Shown here: one piece after another, positions 17,584-26,196 of the stretch
Position numbering within the stretch: position 1 is the first letter of the stretch
How the letters are laid out: every line of letters begins with the position of its first letter
DNA from: JAAYOS01 sp050950785
Lineage (GTDB): Bacteria > Bacillota > Clostridia > Oscillospirales > JAAYOS01
Reading direction: 5' to 3'
Length of the DNA: 62,351 nt
Assembly (NCBI GenBank): GCA_050950785.1
Contig: JBMNIG010000014.1
Location: forward strand, 1 to 62,351
Position numbers and translations under genes: made by a program
The notes under the pieces: model-generated
Database searches by the model: none
What the model saw: the letters and a program-made list of their open reading frames with translations, nothing else
Told to the model about the DNA's origin: nothing

Positions 17584-18627
17584 TCAATCTGCAAGCGCAT
17601 ATCCAATTATGAGTTTTAGTGTGTTTTCAAAGCCGTCGCGATGTCCGCGCTCGTATCCATGTGATGCATAAATGCCAGGGCCAATGCAGCCGTGACGCAT
17701 GTGGTAGCCTGCTCTTACAGCTGCGTTAGCGTCGGAACCATAATAAGGGTAGACATCGCATGCGTAGGATATATTTTCATTCTTCGCAATTCGAACTAAT
17801 TTTGATACTATACCTAAATCATACGGTCCACCTGAATCCTTGACGCATATTGAAACCATTGTTTCATCGCAGGAAAGATCATCTCCAATGCAACCCATGT
17901 CAACAGACAGAAATTCGTCTGCTTCAGGAAGACCGCTTGCAGCGCCGGTGCCCACTTCTTCGTGGCATGTAAACAAAAGCCAGATCTCTCTGTTGAGGGA
18001 GATATCCATCTCCTTTAAGTAACGCGCTAGAGTCAGCAGTATAGCGCATCCGGCCTTGTCGTCGAGGAAACGGCTCTTTACATAACCCGTCTCTGTTTCA
18101 GTGAAACGTGGATCGAAAGCAATGAAGTTGCCTGTTTCAATCCCGAGATTTTTTGTATCGTCTGCTGACATTGTTTTGTAATCAAGCACGACTTCCATAG
18201 ATTCTTCGGTCCGCTTGCCCTCTTGCAGTTCGGAACCTGCAACGTGAGCTGAGGGGTTGTTCATTTGCAGAGTCCCGGTGTATGTTTTGCCGTCGTATGT
18301 AAAAACTCTGCAGTTTTCAGCCTCGACGCTTCCCAATGAGAGGCCGCCGATTTTGGTTATGCGAATCCTGCCGTTGGATTTTATAGATCTTACCATTGCC
18401 CCTAGGGTATCGAAATGCGCAGCAAGTATCAGTCCTGATCCGCTACCACCCAGGGAGCATAGTACATTGCCTCTGTTAGTTAGTATTGGTGAGTACCCTA
18501 AATCTACAAGTTCACTTTTTATAAATTCAGCTGCCTTATCGGAAAACCCTGTGGGACTTGGAATCGAAACAAGGCGTCTTAGAGTATTGACGATATTGTC
18601 TGTGTAATTCTCATCATAATTCAACAT
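17584..18627 (-). CDS. M42 family metallopeptidase (glutamyl/leucyl-type aminopeptidase)
   Basis: Complete M42 aminopeptidase of about 347 residues, the usual size; members form dodecameric cytoplasmic shells that trim peptides from the N-terminus. Metal and catalytic residues are in LAAHFDTLG, FLDDKAG, CHEEVG, the DMG motif and GPGIYASHGYER. ATG 18627 is the better start, with AAGGAAG five bases upstream; the GTG at 18633 lies on the ribosome site. Two 17-base direct repeats are found 25-62 bases upstream. It is unrelated in position to the broken M42 gene at 11.7 kb, which belongs to the other genome. Confidence 0.9.
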   Translation of the reverse strand: MLNYDENYTDNIVNTLRRLVSIPSPTGFSDKAAEFIKSELVDLGYSPILTNRGNVLCSLGGSGSGLILAAHFDTLGAMVRSIKSNGRIRITKIGGLSLGSVEAENCRVFTYDGKTYTGTLQMNNPSAHVAGSELQEGKRTEESMEVVLDYKTMSADDTKNLGIETGNFIAFDPRFTETETGYVKSRFLDDKAGCAILLTLARYLKEMDISLNREIWLLFTCHEEVGTGAASGLPEADEFLSVDMGCIGDDLSCDETMVSICVKDSGGPYDLGIVSKLVRIAKNENISYACDVYPYYGSDANAAVRAGYHMRHGCIGPGIYASHGYERGHRDGFENTLKLIIGYALAD

Positions 18628-18651
18628 TAACACTTCCTTGCTGGTAACGGC

Positions 18652-18689
18652 TATTGCGCCACTTCACATGGGTATTGCGCCTCTTCACA
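18652..18689. repeat. Two direct repeats upstream of the M42 gene
   Basis: TATTGCGCCACTTCACA (18652-18668) and TATTGCGCCTCTTCACA (18673-18689) differ at one base and start 21 bases apart, two turns of the helix. The position just upstream of the minus-strand M42 gene would suit a regulator binding on one face of the DNA. Confidence 0.6.
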
Positions 18690-18791
18690 AATGTCAAGAA
18701 TAACATATTGTGTAAATATAGCTGAGACATTAAGCAGTAATAACGAGCGTTGTTTTGCTCTTTAGTTTGAACTATATTTTGAACTATATAC

Positions 18792-19703
18792 TTAATCAAT
18801 ATCTTCTATCGAGATTTCTCCTGAAAAAACTTCTACGGCGCCTCCCGTTAAATAAACCAAGTTTGTTTTACGGTCCCAGCGAACATGCAAAGTGCCACCT
18901 AGTGCTTTCAGGTCTGCTTCGCCGTTGCATTTACCGAGAAGAGTTGCCGCTACGAGGGCAGCACAATTACCAGTACCGCAAGCCAGGGTTTCGCCTGAGC
19001 CACGTTCCCATGTACGTATGGTTATGTGTGATTCATCTTGGATTGAGATGAAGTGCACGTTTACTCCTTCAGGAAATGCCGGATGCTTTTCGATATAAGC
19101 TCCAATACGTCTGACCGGGAATACGTAAGGGTCATCCACAACGATTACTGCATGAGGGTTACCCATGGAAACACATGTCATGCTCAATTCCATAGGTGAG
19201 GTCCCAAGCTCAGAAGTATCCGGACCTATATATTGCGAGCCTTCAGAATCATAAAGGCCGGGAAGGCGCACAGGCATATCCACGATAAAACCGCTTTCAC
19301 GAAGCGTTGTGGGTATAAGCGGAGCCTCAAGTATGGGTGCACCCATATCTACGGTGGCAGAAACGACGCGGTCATTTTCAATGTCAAGAGTGAGAGTTTT
19401 GATTCCGCTCAGCGTGTCAATGGTAACAGTGGGCTTTTTAGCGATTCCATGATCGTAAATATATTTTCCGACACAGCGGATGCCGTTGCCGCACATCTTA
19501 CCCCGGGAACCGTCGGCATTATACATATCCATAAAGCAATCTGCCCGCTCAGAGGGCTGAATCAGTATCAGGCCGTCAGCTCCTATTCCGTAATGACGGT
19601 TGCTTAGGCGAACAGCAAGTTCTTCCGGCGAATCAACTTTTTCCTCGAAACAGTTGATATAAATGTAGTCATTGCCGGCACCATGCATCTTTGTAAATTT
19701 CAT
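18792..19703 (-). CDS. dapF: Diaminopimelate epimerase
   Basis: Converts LL- to meso-diaminopimelate, the last step before lysine and the source of the cross-linking residue in peptidoglycan. The two catalytic cysteines lie in MCGNGIRC and in GETLACGTGNC. MKFTKMHGAGNDY is the classic N-terminus, so the start is ATG 19703, behind AGGAGGTGCTTA; the longer frame to 19730 is not needed. At 303 residues it is slightly longer than typical (about 275). It is followed by the M42 gene and preceded by asnA, both on the same strand with gaps that allow separate promoters. Confidence 0.96.
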   Translation of the reverse strand: MKFTKMHGAGNDYIYINCFEEKVDSPEELAVRLSNRHYGIGADGLILIQPSERADCFMDMYNADGSRGKMCGNGIRCVGKYIYDHGIAKKPTVTIDTLSGIKTLTLDIENDRVVSATVDMGAPILEAPLIPTTLRESGFIVDMPVRLPGLYDSEGSQYIGPDTSELGTSPMELSMTCVSMGNPHAVIVVDDPYVFPVRRIGAYIEKHPAFPEGVNVHFISIQDESHITIRTWERGSGETLACGTGNCAALVAATLLGKCNGEADLKALGGTLHVRWDRKTNLVYLTGGAVEVFSGEISIEDID

Positions 19704-19769
19704 TAAGCACCTCCTAAATAGCCGCATCATTCAAAGCGGCAAATACAACGGTTGCATAAACAATGTAAA

Positions 19770-20780
19770 TTACAGTAGGGTAATACCTGCCTTTTCGCAT
19801 TCGCGGATGGTTTCTTCCGTCCAAATCGAGCACTGTACCTCGCCTATATGTGCCTTACGGAGAAAGAACATACATAGGCGTGACTGACCGATACCGCCAC
19901 CGATAGTAAGTGGCAAATCGTTGTTAAGTAAAGATGTCTGAAAGGGAAGTGACGCTCTGTCTTCGTTTCCGGAGATTTTAAGCTGGTTTGCAAGGCTTTC
20001 AGCGTCAACCCGGATCCCCATGGAGGAAATCTCGAATGCGATATCAAGCACATGATTGTAGAGAATGATATCTCCGTTCAGGCTCCAGTCGTCATAGTCA
20101 GGAGCTCTTTGGTCATGCGGTTTCCCCGACCTGAGAGCACCTCCTATACCAATTATGAACACAGCTCCGTGTTTCTTGACGATCTCATACTCCCTTTGGT
20201 GTGGCGTGAGGGAGGGATAAGCATCTTCGAGCTCCTGGGAAGTAATAAAGGTGATCTCATTAGGTAGCATTGTTTTTCCGATAACCGGGTAGAGTGATAT
20301 GATATGCGCCTCTGTAGCTAGAAGGCATCCATAGATTCTGCGTACAACATTTTTGAGTGTTTCTATGTTTCGCTCTTCTTTGGTAATGATTTTTTCCCAA
20401 TCCCACTGATCGACATAGAGCGAGTGGATTGCATCAGTCACTTCATCCCTGCGTATTGCGTTCATATCTGTGTAGAGTCCTGTACCATGTGTGAAGCCAT
20501 ACTTTTTTAGTGCGTAGCGCTTCCATTTGGCAAGTGACTGGACGATTTCAGCAATTGCACCGTCTTGCTCTTTGATATCAAAGGGGACAGGGCGTTCGAC
20601 ACCGCTGAGGTTGTCATTAAGTCCGGTTTCGGGACGAACGAATAGGGGAGCGGTCACTCGCGTAAGATTAAGCGCTGTTGAAAGAGATTTCTCAAAATAG
20701 TCCTTGACTGCCTTTATGGCCTGCTGAGTTTCAAAGAGGCTAAGAGGCGATTTGTAGTCCTTTGGGATAGCGTATTTCAC
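19770..20780 (-). CDS. asnA: Aspartate-ammonia ligase (asparagine synthetase A)
   Basis: Makes asparagine from aspartate, ammonia and ATP; related to class II aminoacyl-tRNA synthetases. 336 residues, typical length. N-terminus MKYAIPKDYKSPLSLFETQ, the core LFVRPETGLNDNLSGVERPV and the C-terminal ATP-site motif GGGIGQSRLCMFFLRKAHIGE are all present. The start codon is GTG at 20780 with AAAGG nine bases upstream. No T-box element was found upstream, so asparagine control by that route is not supported. Confidence 0.96.
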   Translation of the reverse strand: MKYAIPKDYKSPLSLFETQQAIKAVKDYFEKSLSTALNLTRVTAPLFVRPETGLNDNLSGVERPVPFDIKEQDGAIAEIVQSLAKWKRYALKKYGFTHGTGLYTDMNAIRRDEVTDAIHSLYVDQWDWEKIITKEERNIETLKNVVRRIYGCLLATEAHIISLYPVIGKTMLPNEITFITSQELEDAYPSLTPHQREYEIVKKHGAVFIIGIGGALRSGKPHDQRAPDYDDWSLNGDIILYNHVLDIAFEISSMGIRVDAESLANQLKISGNEDRASLPFQTSLLNNDLPLTIGGGIGQSRLCMFFLRKAHIGEVQCSIWTEETIRECEKAGITLL

Positions 20781-21172
20781 AAGTATCAGCCTTTCGGTTG
20801 GAATTAAACCTTGTCCGCGAACATTCCCCCCGATTAATGTCTGTAAAATGACACATCCCCTAAATAATAAACGTATAGCAACAATATTATACGGGTTTTG
20901 AACAATGCAAACCTTTATGTTGATCCCAAGCCTTACTATTATACATATAAAGTATCTGCACTATGTTTATTCGGGCGACGGATTCGATATTCGGGTAAGA
21001 GCGGACGAATCTGGATGACATTGTACCATAATTGACAACCAAACACAATATTTTAGCGCAATAATGTGTAAAAGAAACTGGTTGAAAACAGTAGAAATTT
21101 TGGCTCATATTTGATATAATTAAGCCTATTCACAATCTTTATGTCTGTAATATAAATATGACGGAGCGCATA
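20781..21172. other. Divergent intergenic region asnA / hisH-like
   Basis: About 390 bases between divergent genes. It holds an extended -10 promoter towards the hisH-like gene (21112-21120). I see no T-box, riboswitch or hairpin of note for asnA, and no supported ORF. Confidence 0.5.
21112..21120 (+). promoter_or_regulatory. Extended -10 promoter for the hisH-like operon
   Basis: TGATATAAT is an extended -10 element with consensus TATAAT at 21115-21120; the -35 position is weak. Transcription would start near 21127, giving a leader of about 100 bases that contains a short ORF. Confidence 0.45.
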
Positions 21173-21226
21173 ATGAAAAGTGTTGTAGCTGCACAACCGT
21201 ACAAAATCAGTCGAAATGGGGTTTAG
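21173..21226 (+). CDS. 17-residue leader peptide ORF before the hisH-like gene
   Basis: ATG 21173 has GGAG six bases upstream and encodes MKSVVAAQPYKISRNGV, stopping at TAG 21224-21226, one base before the hisH-like ATG at 21228. The spacing would couple its translation to the next gene. It has no His run, so it is not a classical histidine attenuator peptide. An in-frame ATG at 21158 would add five residues. Too short for proof of coding. Confidence 0.4.
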   Translation: MKSVVAAQPYKISRNGV

Positions 21227-21227
21227 G

Positions 21228-21842
21228 ATGTTAGGAGTCGTTGACTATAAGGCGGGTAATAGCACAAGCGTATTGAATGCGCTTAATAAAATAGGGTGTA
21301 ATGGAGCACTTGTGAAGTCAAAGGATGAAATTTCAAAGTGCTCAGGTATAATCCTTCCAGGAGTGGGCTCAGCAGATGCCACGATGCAATCACTCAGAGA
21401 TCTTGATTTGGTAGATTTTCTTACCGATTTGGTAATGGAAAGAAAAAAGCCTTTTTTGGGTATCTGTGTTGGCCTGCAGGTTTTGTTTAAGTCAAGCGAA
21501 GAAGGGAACTCCGGCTGTCTTGGATGGCTTCCCGGAAGAGTCGTTCGTTTTGATGATAACGCTATCCGCGTTCCTCAGATGGGGTGGAACAGGGTCGATT
21601 TCAAAAGGGACAGTTTACTGCTTAACGGGATAAAGGAAGGATATTTCTATTTTGTAAATTCATACTATGCAATCCCTGAGGATGAGAACATTATCCTTGG
21701 AACAACAGAGTATGGTGTGGAGTTTTGTTCGGTGGTAGAGTATAAAAACATTTGGGCAGCACAGTGCCACCTTGAGAAGAGCGGTGAGATCGGATTGAAA
21801 ATATTCGAAAACTTTGCAGCTCTTACCGGAAGTCTCAAGTAG
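21228..21842 (+). CDS. hisH: HisH-like glutamine amidotransferase
   Basis: Class I glutaminase subunit that feeds ammonia to its partner cyclase. The nucleophile Cys80 is in LGICVGLQVLF, and the His/Glu pair is in CHLEKSGEIG, so glutaminase activity is expected. The oxyanion-type motif LPGVGSADATM is present. Length 204, normal for HisH. ATG 21228 is preferred; the in-frame ATG at 21216 lies inside the leader ORF region without a ribosome site. It is 14 bases upstream of the HisF-like gene, with no other histidine genes in the window, so it may serve a non-histidine pathway such as surface-sugar amidination. Confidence 0.85.
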   Translation: MLGVVDYKAGNSTSVLNALNKIGCNGALVKSKDEISKCSGIILPGVGSADATMQSLRDLDLVDFLTDLVMERKKPFLGICVGLQVLFKSSEEGNSGCLGWLPGRVVRFDDNAIRVPQMGWNRVDFKRDSLLLNGIKEGYFYFVNSYYAIPEDENIILGTTEYGVEFCSVVEYKNIWAAQCHLEKSGEIGLKIFENFAALTGSLK

Positions 21843-21856
21843 GGAAGGAGATAAGG

Positions 21857-22654
21857 ATGCTAACAAATAGACTGATAGCTTGCTTTGATATTCGCAATGG
21901 AATCGTCACAAAGGCGCACAAGTTTCAGGACAACATCGATATTCTGCCCGCTGAAGAAATGGCTCGGCGAATGTATAATGACCGGATCGACGAGATCATC
22001 TTTTACGATATATTAGCTTCTGCTGAAAAGAGAAAAATCGACCTAGAAACCGTTAGGAAAGTTGCACGGGAGATTTTCGTGCCTTTCACAGTCGGAGGTG
22101 GGATCCGTAGTCTCAGCGATATGTATGATGTTCTGAAAGCCGGAGCTGAGAAAATCAGTATAGATTCAATGGCTGTACGAAATCCAGATCTAATAAAGCA
22201 AGGCGCTATTGAGTTTGGTACCCAGTGTATGGTTCTGAGCATCCAGGTCAAAAAGGTGCCTGTGTCAGACAAAACACCCTCGGGCTATGAGGTGTTTATC
22301 GATGGGGCAAGAAAAGCTACCGGCTTAGATGCAGTGCAATGGGCAAAAAGGGGAGAGAGCCTTGGAGCCGGTGAAATCGTAGTTAACAGTATCGACATGG
22401 ACGGAACCCATTTGGGATATGATTTAGATATCACAAAGTTGATTTCCGATGCGGTAAAAGTTCCGGTGGTTGCATCGGGAGGTGCCGGCCATCCATCCCA
22501 TCTTATCGATGTGTTTGCAAATACAGGGGCTACAGCCGCCATTATAAGCTCTATGCTTTATTCACCGCGCTTGCCCAGAAACTACACTGTAAAGGAACTA
22601 AAGGAGGAGCTTATTGCCGCGGGTATACCGATGCGGCCTTGGAAGCTCAGTTAA
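21857..22654 (+). CDS. hisF: HisF-like cyclase subunit with altered active site
   Basis: (beta/alpha)8 barrel of the HisF family, 265 residues. Asp11 (ACFDIRNG), the phosphate-binding loops (TVGGGIRS and VVASGGAGHP) and the Asp in SIDMDGTHLGYD are kept. The second catalytic acid of HisF, Asp130, is Gln here (CMVLSIQVKK). In ordinary imidazole glycerol phosphate synthase both Asp11 and Asp130 are needed for cyclisation, so this enzyme may run a different reaction on a related substrate. RBS GGAAGGAG lies before the ATG. Forms an operon with the HisH-like gene and ends at a long hairpin. HisF/HisH pairs outside his operons often work with an N-acetyl sugar amidotransferase; none is visible here. 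Confidence 0.85.
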   Translation: MLTNRLIACFDIRNGIVTKAHKFQDNIDILPAEEMARRMYNDRIDEIIFYDILASAEKRKIDLETVRKVAREIFVPFTVGGGIRSLSDMYDVLKAGAEKISIDSMAVRNPDLIKQGAIEFGTQCMVLSIQVKKVPVSDKTPSGYEVFIDGARKATGLDAVQWAKRGESLGAGEIVVNSIDMDGTHLGYDLDITKLISDAVKVPVVASGGAGHPSHLIDVFANTGATAAIISSMLYSPRLPRNYTVKELKEELIAAGIPMRPWKLS

Positions 22655-22708
22655 GTTGTTTAGTAAAATCAACACAAAATAAAGCTATTCAAGTTATTTA
22701 CTAAAAGC

Positions 22709-22770
22709 AAAAACGGTGTTCATATTGCCGGTCAATAAAATTGATCGGCTTTTATGAAAACACCGTTTTT
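22709..22770. terminator. Long bidirectional hairpin terminator
   Basis: AAAAACGGTGTT (22709-22720) pairs with AACACCGTTTTT (22759-22770). An inner stem, GCCGGTCAAT with ATTGATCGGC, fills most of the loop. T-runs on both strands suit the convergent hisF-like and DUF951 genes. Confidence 0.85.
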
Positions 22771-22847
22771 AGTTATGTATGCGCAATTGCCTTTTGCATT
22801 CGGATCGAACAAGGTCGATCATGGGGTGGGGTGGATGTTCGACCCCC

Positions 22848-23057
22848 TTACCGTATGTGAACGGGCTTACCATCGCGCTCTAAAGATCTTATCGACTTTT
22901 CCACAACGCGTCTAGGCCGCATCACCTCATGTCCGCAAGTAAGACACTTGATCCTAAAATCCATACCGATTCGAAGCACTATCCAACGGTTACCACCACA
23001 TGGGTGCGGCTTTTTCATCAAAATTATGTCGTTTAACCTGACATCCACAAGCAGCAT
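22848..23057 (-). CDS. DUF951 family protein
   Basis: Small basic protein conserved in Firmicutes. IILMKKPHPCGGNRW, GMDFRIKCLTCGHEVMRPRR and the two CxxC-like cysteines match the DUF951 family; about 66-69 residues, as usual. Function is unknown; the fold suggests a small nucleic-acid-binding protein, which is inference. The start may be ATG 23057, or GTG 23048, which has AAGGA eight bases upstream and gives a more family-like N-terminus. The reading frame is open further upstream without support. Confidence 0.85.
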   Translation of the reverse strand: MLLVDVRLNDIILMKKPHPCGGNRWIVLRIGMDFRIKCLTCGHEVMRPRRVVEKSIRSLERDGKPVHIR

Positions 23058-23162
23058 CCTTTCATATCTTTGCCCTCCAACCAAGGTTTATAAAGATAAT
23101 AAAATATGGCAATACTATCAAAAGTAAACTTGGTAAAGCTAAATGAGCGGGAGGGATTATAA

Positions 23163-23549
23163 ATGTCAAAACAAATACATGCGATTTTTGATGGCACTGA
23201 TATGGCCGAATTTGCCAGAATGCGTTTGAAAAGAGAGGGAATCGATGTAGAGTCCTTTAATGTAAAGCCTATAGCGAAAAAGGGTGGTGGCGACGAAACT
23301 GACGTTATATTGAGTCCACATACGCAAAATGGATATGCCGCTGAGTCTTTTTGGATGGACTCATCAAGGGTCCAACCTTACGGTGGTGTTCTCTTTGGAA
23401 CGAATACAGATACCTTTGAAAATAGGACTCGTAATGATGATATCTATTCTAGTGAAGTAAGTTTGGTTGTGACCGTACCCGATGGTCAAGCAAGTGATGC
23501 GGAAGCAATACTCAGGTCCTGCCATGGATACAGCATCAAGATCAAGTAA
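23163..23549 (+). CDS. Hypothetical protein with two ferredoxin-like halves
   Basis: 128 residues, not recognised. The N-terminal MSKQIHAIFDGTDMAEFARMR and the C-terminal stretch VSLVVTVPDGQASDAEAILR each look like beta-alpha-beta units, as in general-stress GsiB/YflT-like or ACT-like domains, where a strand is followed by a helix starting after D-x-A. The middle (PHTQNGYAAESFWMDS) is polar. RBS GGGAGGGA lies before the ATG. It stands alone between DUF951 (minus) and the S1-domain gene. Coding is supported by the ribosome site and regular codon use. Confidence 0.7.
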   Translation: MSKQIHAIFDGTDMAEFARMRLKREGIDVESFNVKPIAKKGGGDETDVILSPHTQNGYAAESFWMDSSRVQPYGGVLFGTNTDTFENRTRNDDIYSSEVSLVVTVPDGQASDAEAILRSCHGYSIKIK

Positions 23550-23745
23550 GGATAAATTTAGAACCAAAACTTTATAAAGACAAACTGATCGAAATAGCTG
23601 GCAATCCCCCTTTCCCTTATAAAATGTTTTCACAGAAAACAAAATATACGAAATATACGAAATGTTTTCTTGTGAAACATAATTCACATTTAACTGCGCA
23701 TATAATGCAATACCGATGTTGAAAATTAGCAGAGGGGGAAAGGGT

Positions 23746-24672
23746 ATGGATTGCAGCCGTTATCTGCCTGAAGGGCGTCGTATCAAACAGCCGCGAAATA
23801 TCGAGCTGACAGCATCAACAGAGGGACTGAGGAGAGCCGCGACGTCGGGCGAAATTATTGAAGCGCGCGCTGTTAGATGTGATGCGGGCAAAAATTTATA
23901 TGTTGATTTGGGAAATATTGAAGGTATTATCCCCTATGCCGATACTGCTATTGGCGCAGAAGATGGTTCCATCAGAGATATTGCCATAATATCTCTTGTT
24001 GGAAAGCCAGTCTGCTTTAAGGTCATATCGGTGGAAGAGCGCCGTGTGATACTTAGTAGAAGATCTGCTCAGGAAGAGGCATTATCCTGCTTTATGAGCG
24101 CGCTGAGATGTGGGGATGTGATTTCAGCCAGGGTTACACATCTGGAACCCTTTGGAGCATTTGTTGATATGGGATGCGGTATTATATCACTAATTGGCAT
24201 CGAGAACATATCAGTATCCCGTATATCTCATCCGTCAGACAGGTTTACTACCGGTCAGGATATCTACGCTGTAGTATTGGCAATTGACAAAGACATTAGG
24301 AGAGTAACGCTTAGCCACAGGGAGTTACTTGGAACTTGGGAGGAAAATGCGTCGTTATTTAAAGCAGGTGAAACCGTTGCAGGAGTTGTGCGGGGTGTGG
24401 AAGATTACGGATCGTTTATAGAATTGACTCCAAATCTCTCAGGTCTTGCTGAGAAGAGGGAAGGACTGAAAGAGGGGGAGGGTGTGTCTGTCTACATAAA
24501 GTCGATTCTGCCCGAGCGTATGAAGATAAAGCTCCTTGTTATTGACAGCTTCGGCCCCAGTAAAGCACCCAGTAGGTTGAAGTACTTTATATCGGAAGGT
24601 CATATAGACCACTGGAAATACTCTCCCGAAAATTGTGACAAAAAGGTGATTGAACGTTTCTTCATAGACTGA
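23746..24672 (+). CDS. S1-domain RNA-binding protein, ribosomal protein S1-like
   Basis: 308 residues with three S1 (OB-fold) units: about residues 35-105 (ARAVRCDAGKNLYVDLGNIEG), 120-195 (ARVTHLEPFGAFVDMGCG) and 205-260 (GVVRGVEDYGSFIELTPNLSG). The second and third carry the F/Y-GxF(V/I)-(D/E) core expected for RNA contact. Clostridial S1 homologues of this size are thought to help mRNA binding to the ribosome. ATG 23746 is preferred because GAGGGGGAAAGG precedes it; the ATG-like start at 23716 has none. The gene converges on obgE with five bases between stops. Confidence 0.85.
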   Translation: MDCSRYLPEGRRIKQPRNIELTASTEGLRRAATSGEIIEARAVRCDAGKNLYVDLGNIEGIIPYADTAIGAEDGSIRDIAIISLVGKPVCFKVISVEERRVILSRRSAQEEALSCFMSALRCGDVISARVTHLEPFGAFVDMGCGIISLIGIENISVSRISHPSDRFTTGQDIYAVVLAIDKDIRRVTLSHRELLGTWEENASLFKAGETVAGVVRGVEDYGSFIELTPNLSGLAEKREGLKEGEGVSVYIKSILPERMKIKLLVIDSFGPSKAPSRLKYFISEGHIDHWKYSPENCDKKVIERFFID

Positions 24673-24677
24673 ATTTT

Positions 24678-25952
24678 CTAATCTACATATTCGAATTCAA
24701 GGTTATAGATCCTAACTGTATCACCGTTCTGTATACCCATCTTTTCGAGCCGCTCAAAGATGCCTGACCTACGCAGGGTTCTTTCGAAATGAATGCGGGC
24801 TTCGTGATCCTCAAAGTTTATGTCGCGTGCCACAAGCATAAGCCAATCTCCTTCGAGGATATATGTGCCATCTTCAACACGAACGGTTACATCATCGGGA
24901 ACAGGTAGTTTTTGCTCAGGTGCTGTGTATTCACTTTCGTAGTATTGAATTGGCGGCAAAGTTCTAAGCTTTTGTGCAACCTTGTACATAAGCTCATCCA
25001 CTCCTTTGCCTGTAGCAGCCGAAATCTCCACGCAGGGTATATTTAAGCTCGAGGTATATTCCTTGAGCTTATTGAGTGTGTCACTTTCGGGGTCAAGGAT
25101 ATCGATTTTATTGGCAGCGACTATCTGAGGTCTCGAGGCCAGGTCAGAGTTGTATAGTGCCAATTCTTTGTTGATTGTTTTGAAATCTTCAATGGGGTCC
25201 CGACCTTCGCTTCCGGCAGCGTCAACTAGGTGTATCAGAAGTCTGCAGCGATCTATATGGCGCAAGAAATCATGCCCCAGACCGGAACCGGCATGGGCTC
25301 CTTCAATTATACCCGGAATGTCCGCAACAACAAATGACTCAGTCTCGTCTATCGAAACAACACCTAAATTGGGTTGAAGAGTTGTAAAGTGATAGTTTGC
25401 TATTTTCGGCCTTGCAGAAGAGACCATAGATAGAAGTGTGGATTTTCCCACATTCGGAAAGCCAACAAGTCCTACATCTGCCAGGAGTTTTAGCTCTAAC
25501 AGGATTTCTTTTTCCTCTCCGGGCAAGCCGCTTTTTGCAAATCTTGGTGCCTGCCTTGTCGGAGTGGCAAAGTGTTGGTTGCCCCATCCTCCGTTGCCGC
25601 CCTTTGCGATAACAAAGGGCTCACCGTCGGACATATCGTGGATAATAGCACCGCTTTCGGGGTCGCGTATCACAGTCGCCCGCGGAACCTTTATGATCAA
25701 ATCGGCACCGTTCTTTCCGGAGCATTTTTTCCCTGCACCGGGAGCGCCGTTCTGAGCGGCATATTTCCTTTTGTATCTGAAGTCCAACAGTGTCGCCATG
25801 TGGTCATCAACAACCAAGATAACGTCCCCGCCTTTTCCGCCATCTCCACCGTCGGGACCGCCGGCAGCTATAAATTTTTCACGGTGGAAGGAGACCGCAC
25901 CATCTCCGCCTTTGCCTGCTATAACTTTTATTTTTGCTACATCAGTAAACAT
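24678..25952 (-). CDS. obgE: GTPase Obg/CgtA
   Basis: Essential GTPase of late 50S ribosome assembly and stress response. The glycine-rich Obg domain occupies about residues 1-158 (KVIAGKGGDGAVSFHREK). The G domain follows with GFPNVGKSTLL (G1), DIPGIIEGAH (G3), NKID (G4) and SAATGKG (G5). A C-terminal OCT domain is present (about residues 345-424). 424 residues, typical of Firmicutes. RBS GAGAGG. It sits after rplU-prp-rpmA, as in many Firmicutes, but a terminator at 26127-26173 separates it, so it may have its own promoter in the 170-base gap. Confidence 0.97.
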   Translation of the reverse strand: MFTDVAKIKVIAGKGGDGAVSFHREKFIAAGGPDGGDGGKGGDVILVVDDHMATLLDFRYKRKYAAQNGAPGAGKKCSGKNGADLIIKVPRATVIRDPESGAIIHDMSDGEPFVIAKGGNGGWGNQHFATPTRQAPRFAKSGLPGEEKEILLELKLLADVGLVGFPNVGKSTLLSMVSSARPKIANYHFTTLQPNLGVVSIDETESFVVADIPGIIEGAHAGSGLGHDFLRHIDRCRLLIHLVDAAGSEGRDPIEDFKTINKELALYNSDLASRPQIVAANKIDILDPESDTLNKLKEYTSSLNIPCVEISAATGKGVDELMYKVAQKLRTLPPIQYYESEYTAPEQKLPVPDDVTVRVEDGTYILEGDWLMLVARDINFEDHEARIHFERTLRRSGIFERLEKMGIQNGDTVRIYNLEFEYVD

Positions 25953-26126
25953 ATTAGCCTCTCTCTTCTACGGATATTGCAACAGATCGGTTTCAACCAC
26001 CTGTATGCAAAACAATTAAAATTTACTTTGCAACTTTGTGTGCAACTATTGTATAACTAAATGGTTCAACAAACGACGTGCCTAGTTATCAAAATATATA
26101 GTTATAATATTTGATATTATTATATC

Positions 26127-26173
26127 AAAAAAACCCGCCAGACTTTCACTTTTCAGTGGAGGAAAGGCGAGTT
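26127..26173 (-). terminator. Intrinsic terminator after rpmA
   Basis: On the minus strand AACTCGCC (26173-26166) pairs with GGCGGGTT (26139-26132, one G-U pair), followed by a run of T to about 26127. An inner CTTTC/GGAAAG pairing lengthens the stem. Confidence 0.8.
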
Positions 26174-26196
26174 TTCTATGTTTACATTTTGTAAAT

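Noticed and set aside
18614..18799. 61-residue ORF upstream of the M42 gene
   Set aside because: It overlaps the M42 start and is made partly of the two direct repeats; no ribosome site.
20781..20900. T-box riboswitch before asnA
   Set aside because: The T-box core (TGGNACCGCG on the asnA strand) is not present and no antiterminator pairing was found.
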